64,000 nt of DNA, taken from assembly GCF_008312885.1 (NCBI RefSeq), contig NZ_VSSO01000001.1:1116001-1180000 (forward strand). Reading direction: 5' to 3'. The notes under the pieces are model-generated. The model worked only from the letters and a program-made list of their open reading frames with translations, made no database searches and was not told where the DNA came from. The translations under genes and the position numbers were made by a program. Source of the DNA: Lolliginicoccus suaedae (lineage in GTDB: Bacteria > Actinomycetota > Actinomycetes > Mycobacteriales > Mycobacteriaceae). Of the stretch, positions 18,751-28,499 are shown in pieces; the stretch's first letter is position 1, and every line of letters starts with the position of its first letter.

Positions 18751-20115
18751 CTAGCCACGCGGTGACCGCTCCTGCCGGTCGGCCCCCACCACCAGCCAAC
18801 GATCGCCCCGCGCCCGCCACACCACAGTGCCCGCCCGCGCGCAGAGGAAAGCGGCCAGCCCGGCCCAGATCCCGGGCAGCCCCCAGCCGAGCAGCAGCGA
18901 CAACCAGATCATCGGCAGGAACGCCAGCACCGCCGAGAGCACCGTCGCCGTGCGCAGGAACGCGGCATCGCCACTGCCGAGCAGCACCCCGTCGAGCGCG
19001 AACACCACTCCCGCGACCGGCACGAGCAGCACGAGCACCCACCACACCGAGGCGACGCTGCCCAGCACGCCCGGATCGTCGGTCAGCAACGCCGGGATGG
19101 TGGCATGGCCGAGCGCGAAAGCCGTCGCGAGGACCAGCGCGAACACCACCGACCAGCGGGTGATGCGCCAGGTCATCGCGCGGGCCGCCCCGGTCGCGCC
19201 CCCGCCGAGAGCAGCGCCGATCAAGGCCTGGGCCGCGATGGCGAGGGAATCGAGCATCAGCGCGATGAGGTTCCACAGGTGCAGCATCAACTGGTGCGCG
19301 GCTACCGAGCTCGCCCCGAACCGGGCCGCCACTGCTGCGGCGGAGATGAAGCAAGCCTGGAACGCGAGGCTGCGAATGATCAGGTCGCGGCCGAGCACGA
19401 CCTGCGCGCGCATCACGTCCGGCCGCGGCCGGACCGCGATGGGATGGGTGGATCGCTGCCGCTCGCGGTGCAACGCCCCCAGGAAGAGCAATGCCGCGCA
19501 AGCCTGGCCAATGACATTGGCCACCGCGGAGCCGACGAGGCCCATCGCGGGCGCGCCGAGCAAGCCGTGGACCAGCACGGGGCACAGGATCGCGGACACA
19601 CCGAGGCCCGTAGCGACGAGGACCAGCGGCCGGACCGTGTCGTGCACGCCCCGCAGCCACCCGTTGCCAGCCATGGCGATGAGGATCAGGGGCGCGCCCA
19701 GGATCGCGACCCGGAGCCAGGCGAGGGCGGGCTCCGCGATCGCAGGATCACCGGACAGGACACCAATCACAGGACCGGCCACCCAGCTGACGACCACGAT
19801 GATGCCCACACCGATACCGATGGCCAGCCACGTCGCCTGGATGCCCTCCGCGACGGCCGCGGACCGATCGCCCGCACCGTGGTGGCGCGCTGCGCGGGCC
19901 GTGGTGCCATAGCTGAGGAAGGTCAGCTGGGTGGTCACCTGGGCAAGGATCAGCCCGCCGATGGCAAGGCCAGCGAGGGGCAATGCGCCGAGCCGTCCGA
20001 CGACCGCGAAATCATAGAGCAGGTACAACGGCTCGGCCGCGAGCACTCCGAGCGCCGGGAGCGCGAGCCGCAGGATTCGTCCCGGGGTCGCCGGGGGAAC
20101 CGTCTGCTCAGCCAA
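18751..20115 (-). CDS. dinF: MATE-family efflux transporter (DinF-like)
   Basis: A 454-residue membrane protein with about twelve hydrophobic helices arranged as two similar halves, the MATE pattern (early LALPALGVLAAEPLYLLYDFA; second half begins near MRAQVVLGRDL). It exports cationic drugs or metabolites by ion antiport; substrate unknown. The start is uncertain: I use the TTG at 20115, which overlaps the nrnA stop by eight bases and gives family length; the open frame continues upstream inside nrnA. Same place as DinF (Rv2836c) in M. tuberculosis. Confidence 0.85.
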   Translation of the reverse strand: MAEQTVPPATPGRILRLALPALGVLAAEPLYLLYDFAVVGRLGALPLAGLAIGGLILAQVTTQLTFLSYGTTARAARHHGAGDRSAAVAEGIQATWLAIGIGVGIIVVVSWVAGPVIGVLSGDPAIAEPALAWLRVAILGAPLILIAMAGNGWLRGVHDTVRPLVLVATGLGVSAILCPVLVHGLLGAPAMGLVGSAVANVIGQACAALLFLGALHRERQRSTHPIAVRPRPDVMRAQVVLGRDLIIRSLAFQACFISAAAVAARFGASSVAAHQLMLHLWNLIALMLDSLAIAAQALIGAALGGGATGAARAMTWRITRWSVVFALVLATAFALGHATIPALLTDDPGVLGSVASVWWVLVLLVPVAGVVFALDGVLLGSGDAAFLRTATVLSAVLAFLPMIWLSLLLGWGLPGIWAGLAAFLCARAGTVVWRARGDRWLVVGADRQERSPRG

Positions 20116-21103
20116 TCTCGCGCACCAGATCCGCGATGATCGGTTCCTGCTCGCCTGTCGCCTCGAACCCGGCGGAGCGCGCATGGCCACCACCGCCGAA
20201 CGCGCTCGCCACGCGCGCGACATCCACGGACTGCTTGGATCGCAGCGACACAGACCATTGCGCGGGGCCCGTCTCCTTCAGTACCGCGGCGACCTCGGCC
20301 TCGACGGTACCGCGCACGATATCGATCACCGACTCCCGCTCGTCCTCGGGAATGTCCACGAGGTCCGACTGGTGGACGGTCGCGAGCACGAGGCCCTCTC
20401 CCGCCGCTGCCTCCGGCAGGAGGCGAGCGCCACCGAGCACGGACGAGAGCATCCCGAGACGACCGAACGGGTGCGAATCAAGCAGGTCGCGGGTAATCGC
20501 GCGGGCATCGATCCCGCAGCCAATGAGCTCCGCGGCGAGAACGTGCGCCTCCGGGCCGCACCAGCGGAACGATCCCGTATCGGTGACGAGCCCGGCATAG
20601 AGGCAGTGGGCGATATGCGGCGCGAACGGGGCCGCCCCGAACTGCTTGAGGATCCGCGCCACGAGCATCGTGGTGGAATCGGCGCCCGGGTCGATGTAGT
20701 TGATGTCGCCGAAGCCCGCGTTCGATCGATGATGGTCGATCACGATGCTCGTGCCCGCCGTCCCGAGGTACCGGGCAAGCTCTCCCAGCCGGTCCGGCGA
20801 TGCGGCATCGACGGAGATGAAGGTGTCGGCATCCCCAGGCAGCTCCGCCGGTCGCATGATGGTTCCGGCGCCAGGCAGGGAGGCGAACACTTCGGGAAGC
20901 AGCGCGGGCTCGGCGAAGGAGACCGACACCCGGCTCCCGCGCGACCGCAGGAACGCCGCGAGGGCGAGCCCGCTGCCGAGAGTGTCGGCATCCGGGTGGA
21001 CATGGCAGGCGATCACCACATCGCGCGCCCGGCCAAGGAGCTCGGTGACCTCGCGCAGGACCTGGTCATGCCCCGCGCTGCCGTAGCTGGGAAAGGCAGG
21101 CAC
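20108..21103 (-). CDS. nrnA: DHH-DHHA1 phosphoesterase (NrnA / c-di-AMP phosphodiesterase type)
   Basis: Degrades short RNA oligonucleotides and, in mycobacteria (Rv2837c, CnpB), c-di-AMP. 331 residues with CHVHPDADTLGSGLA (33-47), SVDAAS, the DHH motif IDHHRSN near 120 and the DHHA1 substrate-binding GGGGHARSAG near the C-terminus. It follows rbfA by five bases from a GTG start. The pairing with rbfA, nusA and infB is conserved in actinobacteria. Confidence 0.93.
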   Translation of the reverse strand: MPAFPSYGSAGHDQVLREVTELLGRARDVVIACHVHPDADTLGSGLALAAFLRSRGSRVSVSFAEPALLPEVFASLPGAGTIMRPAELPGDADTFISVDAASPDRLGELARYLGTAGTSIVIDHHRSNAGFGDINYIDPGADSTTMLVARILKQFGAAPFAPHIAHCLYAGLVTDTGSFRWCGPEAHVLAAELIGCGIDARAITRDLLDSHPFGRLGMLSSVLGGARLLPEAAAGEGLVLATVHQSDLVDIPEDERESVIDIVRGTVEAEVAAVLKETGPAQWSVSLRSKQSVDVARVASAFGGGGHARSAGFEATGEQEPIIADLVREIG

Positions 21104-21108
21104 CGTCG

Positions 21109-21591
21109 CTACCGCGATTCGCTGTCGCCCTGGTCGTCCGCCGCCGCGTCCGGCTCATCCTCGTCATCGAGCTTGTACGGGTCCGGATCGCCGGCGTAGG
21201 TAGCGTTCTCCCGCGCGCGGGCGAGCTCGGCGTCGGCGGCACGAGCCTTGGCGAGCAGTTCCTCCATGTGCCGCGCGGTGTCGGGCACCGAGTCGAGCTT
21301 GAATGCCAGGCTCGGCGTGTAGCGGACGCCGGTGCCGGCACCGACGCGGGTGCGCAGCTGGCCCTTGGCCTTCTCGAGCGCAGCGGCAGCGCTGTCGAGA
21401 TCGGCGGGCGAGTCGAGGTCCCTGCCGCGCACCGTGTAGAACACGGTGGCGTCCCGGAGGTCATTGGTGATGCGGGCGTCGGTGAACGTCACGAACTCGA
21501 GGCGCGGATCCTTGATCTCGTGCTCGATGGCGGTAGCGACGATCGTGAGGATGCGCTTGGCGAGCCGGCGGGCGCGGGCTGGATCAGCCAT
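21109..21591 (-). CDS. rbfA: 30S ribosome-binding factor A
   Basis: Late-stage small-subunit assembly factor. A KH-like domain occupies residues 1-115 ([27 protein letters not shown] shortened: [19 protein letters not shown]; then [17 protein letters not shown]). The last 30 residues are an acidic Asp-rich tail. ATG at 21591 has GAAAGGGGGC upstream. 160 residues, slightly long because of the tail. Confidence 0.94.
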   Translation of the reverse strand: MADPARARRLAKRILTIVATAIEHEIKDPRLEFVTFTDARITNDLRDATVFYTVRGRDLDSPADLDSAAAALEKAKGQLRTRVGAGTGVRYTPSLAFKLDSVPDTARHMEELLAKARAADAELARARENATYAGDPDPYKLDDEDEPDAAADDQGDSESR

Positions 21592-21673
21592 CACGGCCCC
21601 CTTTCCTGTGTTGCTGGTGCTGGATGCTCGTGCCCCGGCGATGATGCAGCCGGGGGCCAAGCTCGGTGGCGGG

Positions 21674-21964
21674 TCAGTCTTCTGGGCCGAGGATACGTCG
21701 TCGGGCGGAGAGCAGCTCGATCTCGGGCCTCGCGGCCACGTGGCGCTCGCACGTATCGAGCACCGCATGCACGTGCCCGGCATCGCCGCTGACGGCCGCG
21801 ATGCCGAGGTGGGAGCGGCGCAGGAGGTCGGGGTCACCGACCTCGCTGCTCGCGACCCCGAGCTTCTTGAGGTCCGCGAGGATCGGCTTGATCACCGAGC
21901 GCTTTTCCTTCAGGGAACGAATATCCCCGAGAAGCATGTCGAGCTCGAGCGCGCCAACATACAC
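21674..21964 (-). CDS. DUF503 family protein
   Basis: A 96-residue protein with the DUF503 (YlxP) core: [20 protein letters not shown] followed by [20 protein letters not shown]. It occurs between infB and rbfA in many Gram-positive bacteria and is thought to be connected with ribosome maturation, but its role is not firmly known. GTG start at 21964 with AGGAAAGG upstream. Confidence 0.88.
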   Translation of the reverse strand: MYVGALELDMLLGDIRSLKEKRSVIKPILADLKKLGVASSEVGDPDLLRRSHLGIAAVSGDAGHVHAVLDTCERHVAARPEIELLSARRRILGPED

Positions 21965-22005
21965 GTGGTGAGCGGCCTTTCCTGCGCTAGTGGTTCGTGC
22001 GACCA

Positions 22006-22042
22006 GAAGAGGGGCATCGCTGGCATAGCGATGCCCCTCTTC
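22006..22042 (-). terminator. Perfect 16 bp hairpin between infB and DUF503
   Basis: GAAGAGGGGCATCGCT (22006-22021) and its exact reverse complement (22027-22042) flank a five-base loop. On the minus strand it ends in CTCTTC followed by TGG, without a long T-run. It lies 40 bases past the infB stop and should terminate or attenuate readthrough into DUF503-rbfA-nrnA. Confidence 0.75.
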
Positions 22043-22081
22043 GTCGCGGCTAGCCGTGATGGTCACGGGCAGCCTGATGGA

Positions 22082-25000
22082 TCATTCGCGCGGCTTCTCC
22101 CGCATCTCGTAGGTCTCGATGATGTCGCCTTCCCGGATGTCGTTGAACGACAGGGTAAGACCACACTCGAAGCCTTCGCGGACCTCGGTGACGTCGTCCT
22201 TCTCGCGTCGCAGCGACTGGACCGTCGTCTGCTCGGCGATGACCATGTTGTCGCGGAGGATCCGTGCCTTCGCGTTGCGGCGCACCACGCCCGAGAGCAC
22301 CATGCAGCCCGCGATGAGACCGATCTTGGAGGACTTGAAGAGCGCGCGGATCTCGGTACGACCCAGCTCCACCTCCTCGTAGATCGGCTTGAGCATGCCC
22401 TTGAGAGCCTGCTCGATCTCCTCGATGGCCCGGTAGATGACCGAGTAGTAGCGGACCTCGACACCCTCGCGGTTGGCGAGCTCGGTGGCCTTGCCCTCGG
22501 CGCGCACGTTGAAGCCGATGATGATGGCGTTCGAGGCCGAGGCGAGGTTGACGTTCGTCTCGGTGACGCCACCGACACCACGGTCGATGACCCGGAGCTC
22601 GACCTCCTCGCCCACATCGATACCGAGCAGTGCCTCCTCGAGCGCCTCGACGGTGCCCGAGTTGTCGCCCTTGATGATGAGGTTGAGCTGGTGGGTCTCC
22701 TTCAGCACCGAGTCGAGATCCTCGAGGCTGATCCGCTTGCGGGACTTCGCGGCCAGTGCATTGCGCTTGCGCGCGTTGCGCCGGTCGGCGATCTGGCGGG
22801 CGATGCGGTCCTCGTCGACCACGAGGAGGCTGTCGCCTGCCCCGGGCACGGAGGTGAAGCCCACGACCTGCACGGGGCGCGAGGGGAATGCTTCCCGCAC
22901 GTCGTCGCCGTTCTCATCGAGCATCCGTCGGACACGCCCGTAGGCATCCCCGGCGACGATCGAGTCGCCGACCCGCAGGGTTCCGCGCTGGATCAGCACG
23001 GTAGCGACCGGTCCCCGGCCACGGTCGAGGTGAGCCTCGATCGCGACGCCCTGAGCGGACTGCTCGGGGTTGGCGCGCAGGTCCAGTGTCGCGTCGGCGG
23101 TGAGGAGCACCGCCTCGAGCAGGGCATCGATGTTGATGTTCTGCTTCGCGGAGATATCGACGAACATGGTCTCGCCGCCGTACTCCTCTGCAACCAGCCC
23201 GTACTCGGTGAGCTGCTGGCGGATCTTGTCCGGGTTGGCACCCTCGACGTCGATCTTGTTGACAGCCACCACGATCGGCACATCCGCGGCCTGGGCGTGG
23301 TTGATCGCCTCGACCGTCTGCGGCATGACGCCGTCATCTGCGGCGATCACGACGATGGCGATATCGGTCGCCTTCGCGCCACGGGCACGCATGGCGGTGA
23401 ACGCCTCGTGGCCCGGGGTGTCGATGAAGGTGATCAGCCGCTCGTTGCCCTCGAGCACGGTCGGCACCTGGTAGGCACCGATGTGCTGGGTGATGCCACC
23501 GGCCTCGCCCTCGCGGACGTTGGCCTTGCGGATGGTATCGAGCAGGCGGGTCTTGCCGTGGTCGACGTGACCCATGACGGTGACCACCGGTGGCCGATGC
23601 TCGAGATCCTCCTCGACGCCCTCGTCCTCGCCGAAGGTGAGGTCGAACGAGTCAAGGAGCTCGCGATCCTCGTCCTCGGGGCTGACGACCTGGACGTTGT
23701 AGTTCATCTCGCTGCCCAGCAGCTCGAGGATCTCGTCGCTCACCGACTGCGTGGCAGTGACCATCTCACCGAGGTGGAACAGTGCCTGCACCAGTGCCGA
23801 GGGGTTTGCATCGATCTTCTCGGCGAAGTCCGCGAGCGAGGCGCCCCGGGCGAGACGGATGGTCTCGCCGCTGCCCCGTGGGAGGCGGATGCCGCCCACG
23901 CTGGGTGCCTGCATCGAATCATATTCCTGGCGCTTCTGGCGCTTCGACTTGCGACCCCTGCGCGGTGCGCCACCGGGACGACCGAACGCGCCCGCAGCAC
24001 CGCCGCGGCCACGGCCGCCGCCACCTGGGCGTCCACGGAAGCCACCGGGGGCGCCGCCTGGAGCACCACCGGGAGCGCCGCCTGGAGCACCACCGGGTCC
24101 GCCGCGGAAGCCACCACGGGCGGCGCCGCCGCCACCACCTGGTGCGCCGCCCGGACGACCGGGACGACCGCCGGGAGCGGGACGGGCAGAGCGCGAGGGC
24201 ATCTGTCCGGGGTTCGGGCGCGCAGGCATCGACCCGGGGCTAGGCCGCGAGGGCATCTGCCCGGGCGACGGGCGCGGACCACCCTGGCCAGCGGGCGGGC
24301 GTGGCCCGCCCTGGCCGGGGGCCGGACGGCCTGGCGCGCCACCGGCACGCGGAGCGGTCGGCCTTTGCGGCATCTGGCCAGGCGAGGGGCGTGGCCCGCC
24401 CTGGCCGGGGGCCGGACGGCCTGGCGCGCCACCGGGACGCGGAGCGCTCGGCCGACCAGGCGCGGGCGCCTGGCGGGCAGCGGGCGCCTCGGTAGGCACG
24501 CTGAATGGGTTGTTGCCTACCCGTGGCGCACGCTGGCCGGGCTTGGGAGCACCGGTTCGCGGGGCCGCGGGAGCAGCGGGGCTCGGGCTGGCGCTTTCCT
24601 GGGCGGCGGGCTTGCTCGCGGCAGGCTTCGGCGCGCCAGGCTTGGGGGCCGGGGGCTTGCTCGCGGCGGGCTTGCTCGCCTCCGGGGCACTGGCGGCCGG
24701 GGCTGCGGGCTCAGCGGGACGCGGAGCGCTCGAGGGGGCGGGTGCTGGCCGTGCCTCGCTAACCGGTGGCGCGGTCGCCTCCGGAGCGGGACGGGGAGCT
24801 CCAGGCTTCGGCGCGGGCGCCTGCGGCGCTGCGGGCTTAGCTGGCCCTGGCTTCGGGCGAGAGCCACTGGGGGCTCCCTTGCGCGGGCCCGCGGGGGCCT
24901 CGGGCTTGCCCGGGCCGGGCTTCCCCTGGGTTGGCTTTTCCTGGGCGGACTTGCTCGCGCCGGATCCGGAAGCATACTGCTCGCGGATCCTGCGGGCTAC

Positions 25001-25141
25001 GGGGGCCTCGACGGTCGAAGAAGCTGACTTGACGAACTCGCCTTGCTCCTTGAGCGTGGTCAGGAGCTCTTTGCTCGTGACCGTCTGGCCTGATGCGCTG
25101 AGCTCTTTTGCTAGCTCGTGCACGCGGATCTTGCCTGGCAC
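22082..25141 (-). CDS. infB: Translation initiation factor IF-2
   Basis: GTPase that places initiator tRNA on the 30S subunit. At 1019 residues it is longer than the usual 900-980 of actinobacteria. Order: IF2_N segment ([20 protein letters not shown], 4-23), a Pro/Ala/Gly/Arg-rich disordered linker from about 60 to 395, the G domain with GHVDHGKT (524-531), DTPGHEA and NKID, then domains II-IV. The GTG at 25141 is chosen because it begins the conserved PGKIRVHEL block and has GAGGAG upstream; another in-frame GTG is at 25153. The linker contains recent internal repeats. Confidence 0.97.
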   Translation of the reverse strand: MPGKIRVHELAKELSASGQTVTSKELLTTLKEQGEFVKSASSTVEAPVARRIREQYASGSGASKSAQEKPTQGKPGPGKPEAPAGPRKGAPSGSRPKPGPAKPAAPQAPAPKPGAPRPAPEATAPPVSEARPAPAPSSAPRPAEPAAPAASAPEASKPAASKPPAPKPGAPKPAASKPAAQESASPSPAAPAAPRTGAPKPGQRAPRVGNNPFSVPTEAPAARQAPAPGRPSAPRPGGAPGRPAPGQGGPRPSPGQMPQRPTAPRAGGAPGRPAPGQGGPRPPAGQGGPRPSPGQMPSRPSPGSMPARPNPGQMPSRSARPAPGGRPGRPGGAPGGGGGAARGGFRGGPGGAPGGAPGGAPGGAPGGFRGRPGGGGRGRGGAAGAFGRPGGAPRRGRKSKRQKRQEYDSMQAPSVGGIRLPRGSGETIRLARGASLADFAEKIDANPSALVQALFHLGEMVTATQSVSDEILELLGSEMNYNVQVVSPEDEDRELLDSFDLTFGEDEGVEEDLEHRPPVVTVMGHVDHGKTRLLDTIRKANVREGEAGGITQHIGAYQVPTVLEGNERLITFIDTPGHEAFTAMRARGAKATDIAIVVIAADDGVMPQTVEAINHAQAADVPIVVAVNKIDVEGANPDKIRQQLTEYGLVAEEYGGETMFVDISAKQNINIDALLEAVLLTADATLDLRANPEQSAQGVAIEAHLDRGRGPVATVLIQRGTLRVGDSIVAGDAYGRVRRMLDENGDDVREAFPSRPVQVVGFTSVPGAGDSLLVVDEDRIARQIADRRNARKRNALAAKSRKRISLEDLDSVLKETHQLNLIIKGDNSGTVEALEEALLGIDVGEEVELRVIDRGVGGVTETNVNLASASNAIIIGFNVRAEGKATELANREGVEVRYYSVIYRAIEEIEQALKGMLKPIYEEVELGRTEIRALFKSSKIGLIAGCMVLSGVVRRNAKARILRDNMVIAEQTTVQSLRREKDDVTEVREGFECGLTLSFNDIREGDIIETYEMREKPRE
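24301..24453 (-). repeat. 90-base period duplication in the infB linker
   Basis: A 63-base stretch at 24301-24363 recurs at 24391-24453 with two mismatches. It encodes repeated [13 protein letters not shown]-type units. A shorter run of [10 protein letters not shown] repeats lies at about 24055-24110. The near identity indicates recent expansion. Confidence 0.75.
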
Positions 25142-25273
25142 TACTCTCCTCACTGATGAGGCCGAGCGGTGACAGGCCGCACGACCTCGGGTTATCGCGG
25201 ATGATTGTTCATCGCGGGAACTTCATTGCTTGCTCATGTGTTCTCGTGCCTACCCTTCTCGCAGGTCGCGCTG

Positions 25274-25651
25274 TCATGGTTCATCACTGCCGGTACCACG
25301 CCCTCGGGCGCGATCGCACCGTCCGGGCCAGCCACCCGCGGGTGGCGGTGAATCCCGGACAAAACGATCGAGCTCCGTGGTATCCACGTTTCCCGGCCGT
25401 CGCAGAGCTTTCCCGAACGCGCGCCGCTTGACCGCCTTGTCCAGGCATTGCGTGGTGGGATGCAACCATGCTCCCCGACCAGGCAAGACCTGGTGCGGAT
25501 CAGGCGCCAGGCAGAAACGATGCTCATCGCCCTGCAGAGCCACGATCCTCAGCAGATCAGCAGCGAACGTCCTGCGCCGACACCCCACACAAGTCCGCAC
25601 CGGCATGTGCGCCGGGCGAAGTGGCATCGGGAAGATCGAACTGTCGCTCAC
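25274..25651 (-). CDS. ylxR: YlxR family RNA-binding protein (DUF448)
   Basis: Small putative RNA-binding protein between nusA and infB. The core VRTCVGCRRRTFAADLLRIV is followed by GRGAWLHPTTQCLDKAVKRRAFGKAL, both diagnostic of DUF448. The C-terminal 35 residues are a variable Arg/Gly/Pro tail. The start is uncertain: GTG at 25651 has GGGTGG upstream; ATGs at 25627 and 25606 are alternatives closer to the conserved core. Confidence 0.87.
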   Translation of the reverse strand: MSDSSIFPMPLRPAHMPVRTCVGCRRRTFAADLLRIVALQGDEHRFCLAPDPHQVLPGRGAWLHPTTQCLDKAVKRRAFGKALRRPGNVDTTELDRFVRDSPPPAGGWPGRCDRARGRGTGSDEP

Positions 25652-25666
25652 GTTGAACCACCCACA

Positions 25667-25695
25667 AGTGTAGCGCGCGATGAGCGATACGTTAA
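25667..25695 (-). promoter_or_regulatory. Putative internal promoter ahead of ylxR-infB
   Basis: On the minus strand TTAACG (25690-25695), a 17-base spacer and TACACT (25667-25672). It lies in the 135 bp gap after nusA, so ylxR-infB could be transcribed independently of rimP-nusA. Predicted transcript start is near 25660, nine bases before the GTG at 25651. Confidence 0.55.
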
Positions 25696-25786
25696 ATGCG
25701 AATCGTTCGGCGGGCCACCGCCCTGAGCTCTGGGCGTCCACCGCGCTGCCCGCGCCCGGCCGGGAAGGAACCGTGCCGTGCCCAAG

Positions 25787-26788
25787 CTACTCGTCTTCAC
25801 CGGTCGCGGCATCGCTACGGATATCGATGCGCCAGCCTGTCAGGCGCGCGGCGAGCCTGGCGTTCTGGCCCTCCTTGCCGATGGCCAGCGAGAGCTGGTA
25901 GTCCGGCACCACTACACGGGCCGAGCGGGTCGCGAGATCCACGACCGAGACCGAGAGCACGCGCGATGGCGACAGTGCATTGGCCACGAAGCGCGACGGA
26001 TCCTCGTCGTAGTCAACGATGTCGATCTTCTCCTGGCCAAGCTCGCTCATCACGTTGCGCACCCGCTGGCCCATCGTCCCGATGCACGAGCCCTTGGCGT
26101 TGAGCCCCGCGACGTGGGAAGTGACCGCGATCTTGGAGCGGTGCCCGGCCTCGCGCGCGACCGCGACGATCTCCACCGACCCGTCCGCGATCTCCGGCAC
26201 CTCGAGCGCGAACAGCTTGCGCACCAGGTTCGGGTGGGTCCGCGAGAGCGTGATCTGCGTGCCTCGCATGCCACGAGCCACTCCCACGACGTAGCACTTC
26301 AGGCGATCGCCATGCTCGTAGCGCTCGCCAGGGACCTGCTCGGCCGCGGGCAGCACGCCCTCGGTCGTGGAGAGGTCGCTGCCGATCCGGACGATCACCA
26401 TGCCGCGCGCGTTCGCGCGCGTATCCCGCTGGACGACTCCGCCGACGATCTCCCCCTCGTGCGTGGAGACCTCGCCGAATGTCCGATCATTCTCTGCATC
26501 GCGGAGGCGCTGGAGGATGACCTGCCGGGCCGTGGTGGCCGCGACCCGGCCGAAGCCCTCGGGCGTATCGTCCCACTCCGCCACGAGGTTGCCGTCGGCA
26601 TCCTCCTCGTACGCCATGACCGCGACGTTGCCGGACTTGCGGTCGATGTCGATCCGGGCATGGGGCTGGTGCCCCTCGGTGTGGCGGTAGGCCGTGAGCA
26701 GCGCGCTCTCGATGGCCTCGATCACGGTATCGACAGGAATGTCCTTGTCGCTCTCGATCGCCCGCAACGCCGCGATATCAATGTTCAC
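25787..26788 (-). CDS. nusA: Transcription termination/antitermination factor NusA
   Basis: Binds RNA polymerase and nascent RNA to control pausing, termination and rRNA antitermination. 333 residues: N-terminal polymerase-binding domain (1-130), S1 domain (about 133-200), and two KH domains ([26 protein letters not shown], here split as [14 protein letters not shown] and [13 protein letters not shown]). It lacks the C-terminal acidic repeats of E. coli NusA, as in other actinobacteria. ATG overlaps the rimP stop by four bases. Confidence 0.96.
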   Translation of the reverse strand: MNIDIAALRAIESDKDIPVDTVIEAIESALLTAYRHTEGHQPHARIDIDRKSGNVAVMAYEEDADGNLVAEWDDTPEGFGRVAATTARQVILQRLRDAENDRTFGEVSTHEGEIVGGVVQRDTRANARGMVIVRIGSDLSTTEGVLPAAEQVPGERYEHGDRLKCYVVGVARGMRGTQITLSRTHPNLVRKLFALEVPEIADGSVEIVAVAREAGHRSKIAVTSHVAGLNAKGSCIGTMGQRVRNVMSELGQEKIDIVDYDEDPSRFVANALSPSRVLSVSVVDLATRSARVVVPDYQLSLAIGKEGQNARLAARLTGWRIDIRSDAATGEDE

Positions 26789-27333
26789 TTGTGGGACTCC
26801 TCATTGTTCGTGCTCCCGGCATCCCCGAGCGCGAGCGCGACGGCACGCGCGTCCGGTGCCGAGAATTCCACCTGCACCACTGCGCTCGATACCTCGGAGA
26901 GGTCAAGCACGTGCGCGGTCGGTCCGTCGGCGCCGCTGACCACGAGCATCACGCCGTCCGGCTGCTCCTGGTCACCGACGAGCGCGCCAACGCGCGCCTC
27001 GATGGAACGTCCGGCCGCCCGCACCTTCACCAGCCGGCCACGAGCGCGCCGCCAGTGCCGCGGCAGGGTCAGCGGACGATCGACGCCGGGGGAGGTTACC
27101 TCCAGGACATAGGCGAGCTCCCCGAACACCTCGGCAGCGTCGAACGCCTCGGAGATCTCGCGGCTCAGGCCTGCGAGCTCGTCGAGCACGAGCGGCTCGT
27201 CCGCATCGACCACCACGGTGATCATGCTGCGATTGCCCGCTGGCGAGACCCGTACTTCCTCGAGATCGCAGCCATGGTCCCTCGCGAGGGGGGACACGAT
27301 CCGGGCCAGGTCTTCCCGGGATGGCACTGGCAT
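26785..27333 (-). CDS. rimP: Ribosome maturation factor RimP
   Basis: Needed for 30S maturation. 182 residues with the RimP core: [22 protein letters not shown], then [25 protein letters not shown] (shown by key residues SPGVDRPLT) and an SH3-like C-terminal domain. The ATG at 27333 has GAAGGG eight bases upstream; 16 more codons are open upstream but unsupported. First gene of the rimP-nusA block. Confidence 0.93.
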   Translation of the reverse strand: MPVPSREDLARIVSPLARDHGCDLEEVRVSPAGNRSMITVVVDADEPLVLDELAGLSREISEAFDAAEVFGELAYVLEVTSPGVDRPLTLPRHWRRARGRLVKVRAAGRSIEARVGALVGDQEQPDGVMLVVSGADGPTAHVLDLSEVSSAVVQVEFSAPDARAVALALGDAGSTNNEESHK

Positions 27334-27370
27334 GAACAAACCCTTCGTCTCGATGTGCGCGGCTATGCAG

Positions 27371-27407
27371 CGCGCGGCCATCCGTGGCCGCGCGAGGCTC
27401 TAGCTTA
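27371..27407 (-). promoter_or_regulatory. rimP operon -10 element and 5'-end hairpin
   Basis: A TAAGCT -10 (27402-27407, minus strand) predicts a transcript start near 27395. Directly there begins a perfect 10 bp stem, 27385-27394 with 27371-27380, closed by a four-base loop. The mRNA for rimP-nusA would thus begin with a stable stem-loop, about 38 bases before the ATG. No good -35 is visible. Confidence 0.5.
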
Positions 27408-27435
27408 GCGCGCCGGGGATGGCAGGATGACCGGT

Positions 27436-27993
27436 GTGAACCCGCACGCGCGCCCCGACGGCATTCCCGGCAGATCCATGACACGACGGCAGTGGCTCGC
27501 CGCGGTCCCGCCCGGAACCGTGGCGGCGGGCGCTGCGCTGGCCCTCGCCGGTTGCGGCGCGCCGCCTGCTCCGCTGTCCCCCGCGACGGCGGAGGACAGC
27601 CTGGCGAGCCATGCGGCGGCCGCGGCCCGCGATGCAGCGCTCGCGCGGTCGGCCTCGGCGACAGCCCCCGCGAGCGCCGATGCCTTGCGGATCGTGACGG
27701 CCCAGCGGGTGGAGCATGCGGCCGCGCTGCGTACCGAGATCGCGCGCGCGGCGGGCCGGAGCATCACCGAGCCGCCCGCGAGCATGGACGTGGAGCGGGA
27801 CGCGGTGCTCGCCGGCATCCCGGCGCTGATGCCCGGGACCCCCGCCGGCCTCGACGCGGTGCGCGCCGCGCTCGCGGAGTCCGTGGAAGCCACCCGGCGG
27901 GCCGCGATCCGGTCGACGGGCTACCGGGCAGGACTGCTGGCGTCGGTCAGTGCCGCCTGCTCCGCCCACCTCGAGCTGCTGGGGGATGCGTGA
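27436..27993 (+). CDS. Alanine-rich Tat-type lipoprotein
   Basis: The N-terminus has a twin-arginine segment (MTRRQWLAAV), a hydrophobic core and a lipobox LAGC, predicting a membrane-anchored extracytoplasmic lipoprotein. The mature part, about 140 residues, is helical, Ala-rich and resembles the ferritin-like helices of the next gene product. Start GTG at 27436 fits AGGA spacing; ATG at 27427 and the ATG of MTRRQW are alternatives. The stop overlaps the next ATG (TGATG). M. tuberculosis has a comparable pair (Rv2843-Rv2844) here. Function unknown. Confidence 0.72.
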   Translation: MNPHARPDGIPGRSMTRRQWLAAVPPGTVAAGAALALAGCGAPPAPLSPATAEDSLASHAAAAARDAALARSASATAPASADALRIVTAQRVEHAAALRTEIARAAGRSITEPPASMDVERDAVLAGIPALMPGTPAGLDAVRAALAESVEATRRAAIRSTGYRAGLLASVSAACSAHLELLGDA

Positions 27994-28499
27994 TGCAGCA
28001 CTTCCGCCCCCGCGATGCGCGCCGCCGGGACTCGCACGGCATTGCCTCCCCTGCTGGTGAGCCGGAATCCCTCGACGAGGCTGCCGCGCTCGGCCGGGCC
28101 CTTGATCGGGAGCATGCCGCCGTCTTCCTGTACGGCACGCTGCTGGCGTTCGTGGAAGGGCCGGCCACCACGGCCGTGCGTGCCGCCCTCGCTGCGCACC
28201 GTGCGCGCCGCGATTCGGTTGTGGAGGCGATGGATTCGCTCGGGCTGGCCCCGGTGATCGCCGCCCCCGCCTACAAGGCCCCCACGGATATCGATTCCTC
28301 TGCGTCAGCGATACGGGCGGCAGCCATCATCGAGGATGATTGCGCGCGGGCCTGGCACGCGGTGATCGTGCGCGCTACGGCGCGGCCCGTGCGCGAAGCT
28401 GCTGTCGATGCCCTGGCCTCGAGCGCCAGGACCGCGGCTTCGTGGCGGATCGCTCTGGGCGATCAGCCCGCCACCGAGGCGTTTCCGGGCTCGCCCTGA
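27993..28499 (+). CDS. DUF4439 ferritin-like domain protein
   Basis: 168 residues. A four-helix ferritin-like core starts at about 29 (EAAALGRALDREHAAVFLYGT) and includes HRARRDSVVEAMDSLGL and EDDCARAWHAVI. Glu/His residues at ferritin-like metal positions are present (EHAAVF, AAHRARRD), but metal binding is unproven. Translationally coupled to the lipoprotein. Its last 37 bases overlap the convergent methyltransferase gene. Confidence 0.75.
   Translation: MQHFRPRDARRRDSHGIASPAGEPESLDEAAALGRALDREHAAVFLYGTLLAFVEGPATTAVRAALAAHRARRDSVVEAMDSLGLAPVIAAPAYKAPTDIDSSASAIRAAAIIEDDCARAWHAVIVRATARPVREAAVDALASSARTAASWRIALGDQPATEAFPGSP

Noticed and set aside
24055-24453. Regular GC-rich repeats in infB as a CRISPR array.
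   Set aside because: The repeats are in frame, coding and not separated by unique spacers of constant size.
21446-25027. A 1193-codon open frame on the plus strand opposite infB.
   Set aside because: It is the antisense of a clear IF-2 gene; its Asp/Val/His/Leu-rich composition is that of a high-GC codon shadow, and no known domain is visible.
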